A DNA stretch of 64,000 nt from Anodontia alba (Eukaryota > Mollusca > Bivalvia > Lucinida > Lucinidae). Each line of letters begins with the position of its first letter. Position 1 is the stretch's first letter. A program made the position numbers and the translations under genes. Under the pieces are notes generated by a model. That model made no database searches. It saw nothing but the letters and a program-made list of their open reading frames with translations, and was not told the DNA's origin. Positions 44,690 to 55,648 of the stretch are shown here, in pieces. The stretch spans positions 45,677,168 through 45,741,167 of the forward strand of contig OZ024824.1 in the NCBI GenBank assembly GCA_964016985.1. The letters are read 5' to 3'.

Positions 44690-45525
44690 TCTTATTACAG
44701 ATATCCAATTGAATTCACTATTAAGAATGGTTAACTATTGGTCTAAGTTAATCAGCGGAAAACAACATAAATTATCTTCTCTTCTATATCAAAAAGTCCG
44801 CGCCAATAACAGTCAATCCAAATGGGCTGCAAGTATTAAGAAAAATTTTGAAGATTGCGGCAGACTGGATATTTGGATAAATCAGTCGGCAAATCTCCAT
44901 TGTAGCTCACTGATTAAACATATTTTACAAAGTCAGTTCTTGCAAAATTGGAGCGCCAAATTAGATAATTCTTCCAAAGGTTTAAACTACAGAATTTTTA
45001 AGGATACAATAAAAATAGAACCTTACCTCTTGAAAGTGCCACTAAGGTTTTATTTACATTTTGCTAAACTCCGGACAGGTAACCACAGATTTCCATGCGA
45101 ACGCGGTCGCTGGCTCGGATTCGAAATAAATGACAGAGAATGCAATTTATGTAACTTACACGAATTAGGGGATGTATTTCATTGTGTATTAATCTGTCTT
45201 TTTTTTCAAGACTGAAAGACAAAAATACATAAACAAGTATTATTATACATCTGTGTTAAAATTCAAAGAATTGTTGAACTGCGAAAATGAACTCCAACTG
45301 CGTAATATTTGCATTTTTGCGAAAATGCTTATTAAAAGAGTCCAGTGATCTTTTACTCTAAAAGTAAACTTTATATTTTTCCAAAACAAATTTACATTGT
45401 CACTGTATTGTCTTTATCAATATCATGTTTCTCTTTTCTTTTTCTTCTTTTCACTCATATGTCATGTGCATGACCTGAGTTTGTCTTAATAAAGAATTTT
45501 GTATTGTATATTGTATTGTATACAA
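44690..45525 (+). pseudogene. Decayed LINE 3' end (ORF2 C-terminus and tail)
   Basis: Reading TDIQ-L, the frame from 44709 runs 168 codons: RMVNYWSKLI..., W(A)ASIKKNFEDCGRLDIW, LRTGNHRFPCERGRWLG and CNLCNLHELGDVFHC, the Cys/His cluster typical of the C-terminus of molluscan LINE ORF2. Just upstream YPIEFTIK is in another frame. After 45196 a frameshift in a T-run leads to YINKYYYTSVLKFKELLN...AKMLIKRVQ and a stop at 45348. The tail has AATAAA (near 45491) and TTGTA repeats, a common LINE 3' end. At least two frameshifts, so not functional. Confidence 0.85.
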
Positions 45526-45635
45526 CATTAAAGTAGAAATTAAAGTAGAAGCTTAAGTGGTTAAATGTTAAAATATCCTTGTTTTTTTTTTCTTGCCTCT
45601 ATTCCCTCCTGCTGTAATACATAAAGACGCCAATG

Positions 45636-45638
<3 letters not shown>

Positions 45639-45722
<84 letters not shown>
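45639..45722. repeat. (CA)n(GA)n microsatellite
   Basis: CA 45639-45692 joined to GA 45693-45722. Confidence 0.95.
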
Positions 45723-45726
<4 letters not shown>

Positions 45727-46369
45727 TGTATCATTTTTCGACATCATCTGAGCCTTTGCTCGAATGCCCAATGAGTTTAACAACACAATCAACAGAACAT
45801 ATGTTTGAAAACCACCAAGGAGTTTGTAAAACACCCAGTACCAAAATTATGCTTGCTCGTAAAAGTTTATGAAGCACACAATGGCCGAACCTGTTTTGTT
45901 AAAATCATTTTTATATAAATAGTCATTTACCTTAATAGTTGAACAGAACTAGTTTCAATATCAGACAAATGTCATTAACAAGTATGAATACTTCATGATT
46001 TACTACATCATGGAAATTAAAACCTAGAAGAGCATGTTAAAATAACTTCCGTATCAGTCAGAACATATCAATCAAACTTTCAAATAACTCAAAGTGTTCT
46101 GTCTCGATTTTGGTTTGAAAGCAAATACAGAACAGAAAGCACGCGACTTATGTGTACAGTTCTCTTTTGTCCAAACTCGACAAATGCGTACAGTGACGCC
46201 CCGATCACTGGGCCAGTGCACGCGACATATATTACTGTGCGTACAGTATGAAAACCTCGAATAACTTCCAAAGTATACTACCTGTAAGTTTCGAACTTAT
46301 GCACATTATAAGTACCGATTTTTTCATTTTTCCTAAAGTAACAATAAATTCCAGAACATTTCCATAAAT
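45723..46369. other. Unassigned interior of the 3.6-kb element
   Basis: No transposase-like frame found. Confidence 0.4.
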
Positions 46370-47300
46370 GAAAAAAAAAAAAAAAAAAAAAACTGCTTTT
46401 TACGCCCCGCCACAAAAAATGGCGTGGGTATTATGTTATATTGTCCGAAATTTTGAGTTTCGGTCTGTCCGCCCGTCCGTCCGTCAGCGCTTCCATTATT
46501 CGCGTTCGCTCCATAACTCTGATACCGTCGGATATATTTTCACGAAACTTCACAAAAATGTAAAGCACTATGAGACGACTCGAAGAACACATGAACCGTA
46601 ACTCTTGTTTGCCTACTTTTGGAGTTATTGCCCATTGAGCATTGCCATTTCTACCATGTACTGGTGTCCGCTCTGTAAGTTAAAAACCATTCAAGATATT
46701 ATTATGAAATTTCTCACAAATGTAAAACACCATAAGACAACGTGCAGAACATAAAACATCATAACTCTAGTTAACCTACTTTTGGAGTTGCAGCCCTCTG
46801 GAAGTAGCCATTTCTACTAAGAACTGTCAGCTGAAAACCATTCTACATAGTTTGATAAAACTTCACACAAATGTAAAGCATCATGATACGAGGTGCAGAA
46901 CGCAAGAATCGTAACTCAAGTTAACTTACATTTTGAGTTATGGTCCTTTGAACTTTGAAAATAGTGATTTCTGTAATACATTTGTGTCCACTCTGTAACT
47001 TGAAAACTATTCGAGATAGTTTCTTGAAACTTTACACACACGTATATCACCATGATACGATTTGCAAAATGCAAGAACCGTAACTCTGAATGACCATATT
47101 TTGGAGTTACCGCCTTTGAACATTGTCAATAGTGATCCAGGTTATATACGCGTGCCCTTTCAATAACTTTAAAACGGTTTCAGAGATTTTCTTGAAGCCA
47201 TGCAAAAATGTAAAGGGACAAGATAACATGTAGAATGAATTTTATTTTTGACAGAGTTATGGCACTTGTTTAAAGTAAGTGCAGTGGCGGGGCATGGTGC
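46370..47300. repeat. Tandem array, TGTCCRCTCTGTAACTTGAA family (about five units)
   Basis: Units of about 155-165 bp near 46530, 46668, 46835, 46985 and 47150 ('cacgaaacttcacaaaaatg', 'gaaccgtaactct', 'acttttggagttat'). Bounded by CCCCGCCAC (46405) and GTGGCGGGG (47284). The opening 'tgtccgcccgtccgtccgtc' is often seen at the start of invertebrate repeats of this kind. Confidence 0.8.
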
Positions 47301-47714
47301 AGTGCTTGCAGCGCTTTTATTACCCTTTCTTCATAAAATAAGATCACATGCTTTCTTAAATCGGGCGCAGCATCGGCTGTCGTTTAACTCGCATATCTGT
47401 TGTTAGGCAAATTTAAAGCTGGATATATAAGTGACAATAATCAGTGTAGAATACTTCCAAAAGTAAAATATTAAGAAATACATATCTTTTTTTTTATATA
47501 ACGGTAAACAAAAACTGTCCAATTTCTACCCTCGTCGACTGCAGCCAACCCGCGACTGCTGCGAATTTCGAGTACAGCGGTTCTCTAGCGTGGTGTTATA
47601 AACACTACGCGGACTGAACAATTTATGTGGAGCGAAAAAAAAATCAACATACTACATTTAGCGTGCCAGCTATACACATACTTATATCTTTGTCAATGGC
47701 ACTACACCCCAAAA

Positions 47715-47803
47715 GCTCGAAGTAAAATGTTGAAGTGCAGATGTTAGCAAGAACGGTGCCACCTTTGTTGCCAATATCTGCACTTTAACACTTTACTTCA
47801 AGC
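47715..47803. other. 89-nt imperfect hairpin, microRNA-precursor-like
   Basis: 36-base arms from GCTCGAAGTAAAATGTTGAAG to CTTTACTTCAAGC with three mismatches and two G-T pairs on one strand, and a loop of about 17. The shape suits a pre-miRNA but equally a short fold-back repeat. Confidence 0.35.
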
Positions 47804-47969
47804 ATACATCTCTACCTCAACATATTAACTTCGAGCACACATCAGCTGTCCTTATCCGTGAGACACATCAGCGACAGAAATCAGGCAGGAGATGCTTGCG
47901 CAAGAGGTAAGAAATCATGCATCCCTTACCGTGCCATTGCAAATTACCTGACTAAAGAGTCAAACATCA

Positions 47970-48086
47970 GGGCTGCGTTTAAAAGTTTAGGTTCTCGCGA
48001 TTATTTTGCCCTGGACCCCTGCTCCTGTTGGCGCTCGTTATGAGGTACAGGGATCTAGGGCAAAACATTAGTTCTGAACGCAGCCC
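47970..48086. mobile_element. GGGCTGCGTT palindromic element
   Basis: 117 bp. GGGCTGCGTT / AACGCAGCCC ends and an inner TTTTGCCCTGGA / (T)CTAGGGCAAAA pair. No clear target duplication. Confidence 0.65.
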
Positions 48087-48194
48087 AAGTACGAGATGTT
48101 TATCGCAATTATCCGGAAGTATAACCAAATCATAAAGAATGGAGGCTGTAGCAGAACTATGGGCCAGGGTTAGGTGCACATATAAAGGTGAAGC

Positions 48195-48345
48195 CCTGCA
48201 TAAATGGGCCTTCTTTGTCCGCTTACAGCATCAGCGGTTACTGTAGTATATGTCGACGAACAGAAAATATCCAGACTAGACTACACAGATGCTTACACTG
48301 ATCTGGACCTACGTTGTCCGCAAAATGCATACATGCCCTTTTCAT
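48195..48345. repeat. GTCCGC...GCGGAC-type repeat, open form
   Basis: TTTGTCCGCTTACAGCATCAG and later CTGATCTGGACCTACGTTGTCCGC. Inverse-related to 51719-51870, which has GCGGACAACGTAGGTCC and TATGTCGAC in common. Confidence 0.5.
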
Positions 48346-48446
48346 GCGTTGCGCATCATATGAAAGAACGAAAGTGGGAGTCGGCTTTATTGAGACCTTC
48401 GTATGACAGCCATGTAGTTTGCAGCCTAAATTAGCCTGTATATCAT

Positions 48447-48681
48447 ATCCAGTTGTTCAAAACTAACGATGTCGTTAGTTAACGTATCGTTAAAACTTTA
48501 ATCATTAAATATGGCATATATGCTAATAGTTTTTGCTGAAAAATGTGAGTAGCTTTCGCAAGCTACTCACATTTTTTTCAGCAAAAATACCTGTGAATTG
48601 GATATTGTACTTACTAGAACAGTCAAAATTTTGACCACTAACGAGCTCGTTAAGCTAATGATGTTTTGGACAACTGGGCCC
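48447..48681. mobile_element. GGGCCCAGTTGTTCAAA palindromic element (copy 3)
   Basis: CCAGTTGTTCAAAACTAACG to CAACTGGGCC; perfect inner TGAGTAGCTT-TCGC-AAGCTACTCA. Keeps the uninterrupted site where copy 1 carries a CCCAGC element. Confidence 0.85.
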
Positions 48682-48689
48682 AGGTCTTT

Positions 48690-49779
48690 GCTTTTGACTT
48701 GGAGGAATAAAATATATAAAGATTGCCTTGGGAACAAAGAGCACATACAAGAACAAAAATCAGAATGTAATTTACAAGGTTATCTATGCCCCCGTAGCCG
48801 GCGTAAGCGGAACTCGATTTTCCAAGATACTAGAATGGGTTCAATGTTCCCAAGGGCAAATAAAAACTGCACTGTGATGAAGTGTGGGGAGTTTTTACCG
48901 GCCACTCGGCACTTAACAGTAGCTGCAGTATAGTCAAGCATAAATACTGTAGAAACTATTGATGACAAGTAACGGTGGTCCAAGATGCGAATGTACGAGC
49001 TGGACGGGAACTCCGCTGTTCGCATGTATATGGAATAAGAACCATATGTGCGTGATGCGGCACGAGAAGGAGAATTTTACCGTAGTGACGTAGAATACCG
49101 TATTCGGTGGTCCATCAACTCAGTCCCACACACAAGGATGATAGTCTACAAGATGAGCCAGCCCTCGTTTCAGCTGAAAATTAGTTTGGTGAGTATCATA
49201 AAAACAAGCCTGAGCAAACAGTTAAGACCCTGATCAGACCACAAAACACGGCGTCTGATCAGGATTTACACTTTAATCACTCAGTTTAGCAGTTAATAAA
49301 CAGTAAACGAACATTCAAATTTTAGGGCAAGTATAGGAAGGATTTAAGATGTTCCAGTATTTAAGGTATATAAGGTATATATTTTGCATTTTGTACACTC
49401 TCACCACAGCAGACGACGCCTCTTGAAAAGCCCCGCTGTTGGAAGTACCAACCGGCGAACAATCTTCATAAAGCACGTACTCGACTCATTCCGAAAATAT
49501 ACAATACCAACTACACACCGCATGGACTTTAAACTAGCCGCATCGTTACTTTGAAGTGACCCTTGTTTTCCGTTATAAAATAAATATATTTAACAGGCTG
49601 TTGACGTATATGTTACGCCCCATCAAGGTGTAAATAAATGTGGAAAGGATATACTTACCAATTATGAGAGCTACTTCATGCTAGAGCGGCAGCCAGAGAA
49701 GCATTCATTTGACGTCTCTGTTCTCTAGCAAATCACAGCTGTAAACAAGAAGTTTGTTTTCAGATTAAAATTATTGATG
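48690..49779. other. Unassigned DNA with a GCAAACAG hairpin
   Basis: Hairpin at 49213-49276 (GAGCAAACAGTTAAGACC... / ...GTCTGATCAGGATTTACAC). 'caaattttagggcaagtata' near 49316 recurs diverged near 63498. No gene. Confidence 0.5.
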
Positions 49780-49915
49780 TTTTATTAGTTCTCCATGAAA
49801 ACATATATTGTGGTACTGTGGTACTCATTAGAATGGTCTAGACGAGACTATTATAAAGAATGAACGCAAGATCGTAGAGGAATAAGGAAAATATGTATCT
49901 GAATAACGCTTATCT
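49780..49915. mobile_element. TCTAGATAAG-type palindromic element, degraded
   Basis: CTCCATGAAAACATATATTG and GTGGTACTCATTAGAA match the left arm of 20050-20238; the right arm is decayed. Confidence 0.5.
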
Positions 49916-50575
49916 ACAACTGTTTGCGAATCGAAATCGGTGGATTCCAGTAAATTGCTTCACTTAATTTGAAGCTCTTTTGGAGAAAAACCGACCGTTT
50001 TCATTTTGCTAATTGCAAAGATAAGAATGTTTTTGTTTCAGAATTTGTACAGCAAAATTACAGACACTGCATTTAATCACTTTCTGGCTAAAACAAACAA
50101 AAACTGATCCGAATATACGGGGTGCAGACTAGTCTATATCTTCCAGTATCATAAATGTGTAAACGCTTCTTCTCCCACGGCAAAACCTCGTTTTATAGAT
50201 ATAATAGTTTGACATGGCGGAAGCGCCTTGATTTTTTAACTGATGGGGCGAAGATAATTGTAAAATCAGACGATGTTTCATCTCGGTTGATGACTTATTT
50301 CCGTTTAATATTGGAGTTTAATTATACCCCGCTTAATGGATACGTAATATTTAAATGACACATGTGCATTTTCACTTTAGGTTCCGGCCCGAATCCCTAA
50401 ACCATATGCTCTTATCATAATGTATATCTTTCCTTTTTCCAACACAGAATTCACTTACAACGTACCGTCTGAATTTGTTGTTTTGATTTCATTTGTCGCT
50501 TAGTTCTTTTCTTTTTTTTTTTTTTACTAACAGTATCTTCGTTTTGCTCGAACATCTAGTCATATTAGTGACTAA
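49916..50575. other. Unassigned DNA
   Basis: No gene recognised. A 67-codon frame at 50155-50358 has no similarity I know. Confidence 0.3.
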
Positions 50576-50820
50576 ATGCATCTGAATAAACTTTTAACTG
50601 CTAAACGTCTTAAACAGAGGTACCGGTATCATAAACGTCGTAAAACGTTTTCTGGGTTCCATCGCTGTCACCATGGATTAATTTTCAAATGTAATATTGA
50701 TTGGAAAACACTCCTGCACAAAGGTCTTTCGGAATCCGAAATATATGGTGACTTAGTCTATAAATTTAAAAGGATTTTCGAAAATACTGATTTTTCGGAA
50801 CAACTAAAAGATTATCACCA
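50576..50820 (+). pseudogene. Reverse-transcriptase piece, region after the polymerase core
   Basis: One open frame gives LLTAKRLKQRYRYHKRRKTF, LLHKGLSESEIYGDLVYKFKR and DFSEQL. These are the blocks that follow ISQLIRYARAC in the same family as 28025, 29030 and 32171; RYHK..R overlaps the end of 28025-28425. It stops within 5 bp of a CATTACG element. Confidence 0.75.
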
Positions 50821-50824
50821 ATAA

Positions 50825-51089
50825 CATCACGAACACATACCTATATAATTTTGACCCACTTAAACCCCACTTTTATATAGCAAAACTGGGGTTCACAGGG
50901 GTAGAGATCATTTTTCTTATTTCTGCTCAAAATATAGATTGTAGGTACACATTAGAACTGTCTCGTTGAGGCGATTCTAACGAGTACCCACAATCTATGT
51001 TTTCAGCAGAAATATGAAAAAATCAGAATTTTTATATGAAAATTTTCATTTTTTGGTGGCAAAATTTGAACAGGCTTGTTTTCATAATG
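50825..51089 (-). mobile_element. CATTACGAAAACATGCC palindromic element (copy 6)
   Basis: Reverse copy with CATCACGAACACATACC / GGCTTGTTTTCATAATG. The centre is degraded (GAACTGTCTCG-T-TGAGGCGATTC), the most diverged copy. Confidence 0.8.
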
Positions 51090-51306
51090 CTTGACGTTTA
51101 TTTTACTACACTGCAGCTGGTGTTAGTGCCGAGTGGCGGCGGTAGAATGTCTCCCCGTACATTACCATAGTGCAAATTATATTTCATGTATACGCTAGAG
51201 GGCGTAAGCAGTGTTGCAAACTTCATTACTACTTATGAAGAGTCTCAATAAAACCGAGACTCCCATTTTCTAATCCGTAGTGTGTTCTTTGTTTCCAAAG
51301 GCAATC

Positions 51307-51690
51307 TTTTTGACGTTTATTTCTTGTGTTCTGGCTGCAGATCACCATTGAGCCCTCTGTTTTATTTCATCATAGTGTTTGTGAATGCACGTGTTTGACT
51401 GTGATGTTTCACGCTGACCGCCCCGGCAACACATATTAGTATTATGGAACTGCACCAGAACTAATTGCGAGATTTCCCGCGAATAAATTAGTTTAAGCAC
51501 TCTCACCCTCAGTGCTTAGTAAGTTGTCATGCCGACCCTACACAGGAACCATGTCTGTTGCAATTCTTGCTGTTCGTACGTCAGTTATAAATGTGTCGCT
51601 TTGTTTCGTCATTGTTTGTTACTCATCTCCGCTGTCGGTGCCTCGGGATTGCTGTGCGTCGTGATTGTGCCTCCCTGGGTATTTGATGCG
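51307..51690 (+). repeat. Interspersed repeat 'TTCTTGTGTTCTGGCTTCAG' (copy 3), uninterrupted
   Basis: Carries in one piece the left words ('ttcttgtgttctggctgcag', 'ctgcaccagaactaattgcg') and right words (CTGTTGCAATTCTTGC, 'ctgtcggtgcctcggga'). A 153-codon frame through this and the next repeat is a repeat artefact. Confidence 0.65.
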
Positions 51691-51718
51691 CAACGCACGA
51701 CAAGGGACCTTATGCACT

Positions 51719-51870
51719 TTGCGGACAACGTAGGTCCAAATCAGCGCGCGCATCTGTGCAGTCTCATTTGGGCATTTTCTGTTTGTCGACATATACTACA
51801 GTATCCACTGCTTATGCGCAGGCTGATCAGGGCCTGCGTTGTCTGCAAATTACATAAGGGCCTTTTCGTG
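51719..51870. repeat. GCGGACAACGTAGG repeat, open form
   Basis: GCGGACAACGTAGGTCCAAA...GCTGATCAGGGCCTGCGTTG with an expanded centre. Related to 48195-48345 and to the GCGGACA hairpins. Confidence 0.55.
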
Positions 51871-52314
51871 CGTTGCGCGTCATTTTTGTTTGTATCGCCT
51901 CCAACGCACTACAATGTTACGATGTCTAGCCATGTACCAGAATGTGACAGGAAAGTGCTACCCAATCTCTTATATATTATAACAGGATAAGGCAAAAGGC
52001 TTGATGACCTAGATTTGATTTTCATAGCCACGTTGCACAGAAAGCATTTGAGCCACGCAAAGAGAAGAAGGGGGCAGTGGTAAGCGAAGTTCTTTGTCAG
52101 CCTGTGCATCAGTGTAATCTAATAAGGGCCCTTCGCTGAACGCTTACTGAAACATTGGTTACTGTGGCATATATCAAGAAAATGGCATGGCACTGACCAG
52201 ACCATGAGTATATGTTAGCACTGTCGGTATTTGAATACTGAATGGTGACTGGTGCTACATTATAGAAAATGTTTTATGACAACACACCAAGTACATTATG
52301 TTTTATGGTGATGG

Positions 52315-52533
52315 TTATAAAACTTTTTTCATGCTCAACTCAGCTGAGTATGAAAATTTTACTGCTAATAAATATGACAATGCCAACAATAGTTGGCATT
52401 TTCGTATACATTAGGAAAGAACTTTTCATGCTCAGGTATTTTTAGCAAGACTTTCCAATTGTTAGTAATTAGATATTTATTAGTAGGGCAAATTTCATGC
52501 TCAGATGGGTTGAGCACGAAAAAAGTTTTATAA
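52315..52533. mobile_element. TTATAAAACTTTTTTCATGC palindromic element
   Basis: 219 bp. Arms TTATAAAACTTTTTTCATGC / complement and CTGCTAATAAATAT / ATATTTATTAGTAG; inner GCCAAC-AATA-GTTGGC stem. Single copy in this window. Confidence 0.8.
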
Positions 52534-52724
52534 TCTCGGGGCCAGACCATGTTTCTTATGTTTTATGACGACACTATGTTTGTTCTAATATTTTAAAGTG
52601 AATGGATAACTTGGCAGATCTTGACAGATTCCCTTGAAAGTGAATCTGTTCTCCATAATGCGACATCATGTTGCGAAATTTGTATAATATGTAAGTGCTT
52701 CGCTGAGCTACATCGTATCGATTT

Positions 52725-52813
<89 letters not shown>

Positions 52814-53239
52814 TTTGCTGAAAAATGAAAGTAATAAAAAGTACATCATGTTAAAGCTAAGCAAATCAAGTTTAAGAAACCAGTTCGCAGCAAAAATATG
52901 CATAATTTGCTACAATACATTTATAAGAGTATTTTCCTATTACTGCAATAGAAGAAATGTCCACACATGTGCCGGCATAAATACACAAATTATTCGGCAT
53001 GATGTATGAATGCGTATATTATGACAATATAATGTATTAAACACCATATTTGTTATGACATCATACTGTTTACTATGTTTAACAACAACACCATGAATAT
53101 ATACATACAATATCACGTCGAGTGGATGTTTCCAGATCATAAGATCACATGAGACTCCTGTATGCAGTAAGAGCCGGAGACTTTGGAACATCCACGAGCT
53201 GCTATACGTGATAACGTTACTGTGTATACTTAGTCCGTT
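52534..53239. other. Unassigned DNA with a CA microsatellite
   Basis: (CA)n at 52726-52812. Nothing else recognised; long CV/TH frames are artefacts. Confidence 0.6.
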
Positions 53240-53244
53240 TATTA

Positions 53245-53430
53245 TATGCATTGTAAAATTAACATTTATTTTTATTATTTTTTTTCCGAGGAAAACAAAA
53301 GGCTTGGCATTCATCGTTTGCAGACGATTCCCATGATACATCATCTTGTTTTCTTGGGGAAAATAAAAATACAGGCTATTCACATGAATATTCTCGGTAA
53401 AATAAAATTGCCGTCTGCTACAATTTTCAA
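53245..53430. mobile_element. CAGACGAC element (copy 5)
   Basis: TTTTTTTTCCGAGGAAAACA / TGTTTTCTTGGGGAAAATAA pair, CATTCATCGTTTGCAGACGA, and GCCGTCTGCTACAATTTTC near the right end. Confidence 0.65.
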
Positions 53431-53739
53431 TTACACTTGAAAACGGGGAACATGCGTCATGACGTCAACGTAAACTCTCCTCGTTTGAGAGGCTGTGATT
53501 TTGATGTAGAAAAAATGAGACTCACCTGATTCGGCTTTTCGGATAGAACTGTAAGAAACTAAGTACTATTATTTATAGGTATATAATATACATAAGCGTA
53601 GCGCTCATTACGCACATTACGCATGTGCGTAACATGCGTAAGAAAATATTTACAATAAAATGACATACACATAAACTATTTTGCAGCTTCGCTATAGGGG
53701 CTCATTGACCAATGTAATCAAACATCGCATTAGACGAAA

Positions 53740-53970
53740 TCCAGGTTACGGTTATTTATAGCCGCTCTATTCCTGTCGCTGTGACGTCAGAGTGTTGTTG
53801 ATAAAGGGTTGGTTATTTGTAAAACCTGTACTGGGTATTGGCAAACAGTGCAGACCCAGATCAGACGCAGCAGAACGTTAAATGAAACTGTCTTAAGTCT
53901 CCAGTCAGGACCATTTTTCCAGCCTACACTCAAAGACAATCGACCCATCAGTGCTGTCAGTGCTTTGATT
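53740..53970 (-). mobile_element. Copy 2 of the repeat at 16131-16400, reverse
   Basis: TTACGGTTATTTATAG, GTCGCTGTGACGTCAGAG, the GCAAACAG half-hairpin at 53840-53880 (right half lost), then AAATGAAACTGTCTTAAG and AGTGCTGTCAGTGC. Confidence 0.75.
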
Positions 53971-54388
53971 TTATATATTTTGTTCACATAAACTAGACAA
54001 CTTGAATGAAACTGAAAATGTTATTTTCTCTGAGAAATAAAAGAACTGTTTTAAAATGTCACTTGGTAGGAAATCAGTATTGATATTTGGCGGATGACGG
54101 AAGAAAAAATTCCGGACGTTTCTTACATCTTCGTGTTAAATTAACAGTTCTTTAACATTACCGGACCTGCACAAAAAGCAAAATAAAGACGTACCTTAGA
54201 GGGCAAGCGCAGTCCGGACAGCGAACAGAAATCAGCCTCCGCCGACACAGCTAACACTCCAAGTCTAGAAGACTGCAAACATGCATTTCATATCCCGTAT
54301 ATACCCTAAATATAGGGAACACCTAATTATACTTTTGTACAAATCCATTCTTCTCCATGTTGATACGTCTGAAACAGCTGGAATAGTC

Positions 54389-54455
54389 GCAAACAGTGTA
54401 GACCCAGATCAGACGCCGCGTTCTGCGGCGTCTGATCAAGGTCTTCAGTGTTTGC
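54389..54455. repeat. GCAAACAG hairpin, canonical centre
   Basis: GCAAACAGTGTAGACCCAG / CAAGGTCTTCAGTGTTTGC around GACGCCGCG-TTCT-GCGGCGTC. Confidence 0.85.
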
Positions 54456-54744
54456 TCAGGTCTATCTGACCAAATACTTGAATGTTGAAGACAATCTCGC
54501 GGGAAGCGGCAAAAATATAAAGGCGTAAACCCTTTCAATCAGGCAGACCAAATCAGATACCTTCTCAAACAGTGTAGATCACCCCAGTTGCAACAATGGA
54601 CTTGGTCTAATTCAAAGAAGGAAGAATACACTTCAGAAATACAGGGGCTAAAGGGTTAAATAAACTGTGCCATGAGTGAATATATCTTCGAGAGTATAAA
54701 AGAATAGCGATGATAAGATCAGTCTAACAACTTTTAATAACCAT

Positions 54745-54976
54745 ATATGGGCCGCCCCATGCGAATACATGTCTTCGGGCATATGCGGACAACGAAGGCC
54801 CAGATCAGCCTGCGCTTCCGCGCAGTCTGATCAGGGCCTTCACTGTCCGCTTACAGAATCATTGGATACTACAAAATATATGAATGGAAAGCAAAGCCCG
54901 GGATGATACTTTGCGCATGCGCAGGATGATCTGAATGCGCATTTTGAAGACACATTTCGCTTGACAAGATCCATAT
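54745..54976. mobile_element. ATGGGCCGC element with GCGGACA hairpin (copy 2)
   Basis: Hairpin 54785-54850 (GCGGACAACGAAGGCCCAG / TCAGGGCCTTCACTGTCCGC, centre CCTGCGC-TTCC-GCGCAG), then GAAGACACATTTCGCTTGAC as in copy 1. AGTCTAAC flanks both sides (54721-54728, 54977-54984). Confidence 0.75.
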
Positions 54977-55648
54977 AGTCTAACTTATGTTGTCGAAACC
55001 TATATTTCCCTTGCGTATAGTGACCGCAAAACCTCCAGAACAGCACTTCACCATATGACTGAAGTGTCCAAAGTTTCCCATATTAGTAGAAATCTAAGAT
55101 TAGATGGAAATCTAAGATATATTTCTACAGATAAAACCTACACTACGCATCCGCAAAATGTAACGATTATTTTCCGAAATTTTCGATGTTTGTGTATCGC
55201 CTGTGTAAAAACATTAAAAATCAAAGATCAAACCCAGACTGCACGGCGAAACTTTGCGGATAAGCAGGCTGGTCGCAAACCATATGTTGTTCTTTGGAAG
55301 GGAATGTTGGCGCGGTCCTGCGAAAGGGAATCGGTTCCCGCATTTCATCTAATGAAAAAAAAAAAAGAACGATTTAAAAATCGCGTGAACAAATATGCCA
55401 CTAATAGATTTTTGACTGCGTCAGGCAGAACGCTTTCAAGAGAAATATCTCTGATATTACAAATATCTGTTTCCCTTCCCAATCGGGATTACTCTTAAAG
55501 GATAGAAAGCCCAGATGAGCATGCTCGCTCACACAGTGAAACCAGGTCCGTCCACCTGTTCGCTTTCGTAAGCTTTGAGTATTGTAAAATCCACTGGCGA
55601 AGAACAAAATCCCTGATTAAGGCGACTGTATGCAACAAGTAAATATAA
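54977..55648. other. Unassigned DNA
   Basis: A 147-codon open frame at 55055-55498 (+) is lysine-rich with no motif I recognise; coding status unproved. Confidence 0.3.

Larger units (their letters stand above)
43995..47592. mobile_element. 3.6-kb terminal-inverted-repeat element, 5-bp target duplication
   Basis: Ends of about 70 bp: CACGCTGGAGAACC...CTGTACTCGAAATTCGCAG at 43995 and its inverse ending at 47592, with about six differences. GTGTT at 43990-43994 and 47593-47597 is the target duplication. CAC-initial ends with 5-bp duplications are known for Transib and RAG-like elements, but no transposase is visible and the superfamily is not established. Contents: a decayed LINE end (44690-45525), a CA/GA microsatellite, and the array at 46370-47300. 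An internal relative of the terminus lies near 44400-44450. Confidence 0.75.

Noticed and set aside
44709..45215. An intact gene of 168 codons
   Set aside because: It is the C-terminus of a LINE protein with frameshifts at both ends and a LINE-type 3' tail.
45568..46600. A transposase for the 3.6-kb element
   Set aside because: No frame in the element shows DDE-type or zinc-finger features beyond the LINE piece.
51529..51990. 153-codon frame with clustered cysteines and hydrophobic stretches
   Set aside because: Spans two unrelated repeats (51307-51690 and 51719-51870) that also occur elsewhere in the window.
52574..52903. Frames rich in CV/TH repeats, with similar ones at 45568, 45633 and 60035
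   Set aside because: Translations of CA/GA microsatellites.
55055..55498. 147-codon lysine-rich frame
   Set aside because: No recognisable motif, no supporting gene structure, and repeats on both sides; recorded only as unassigned.
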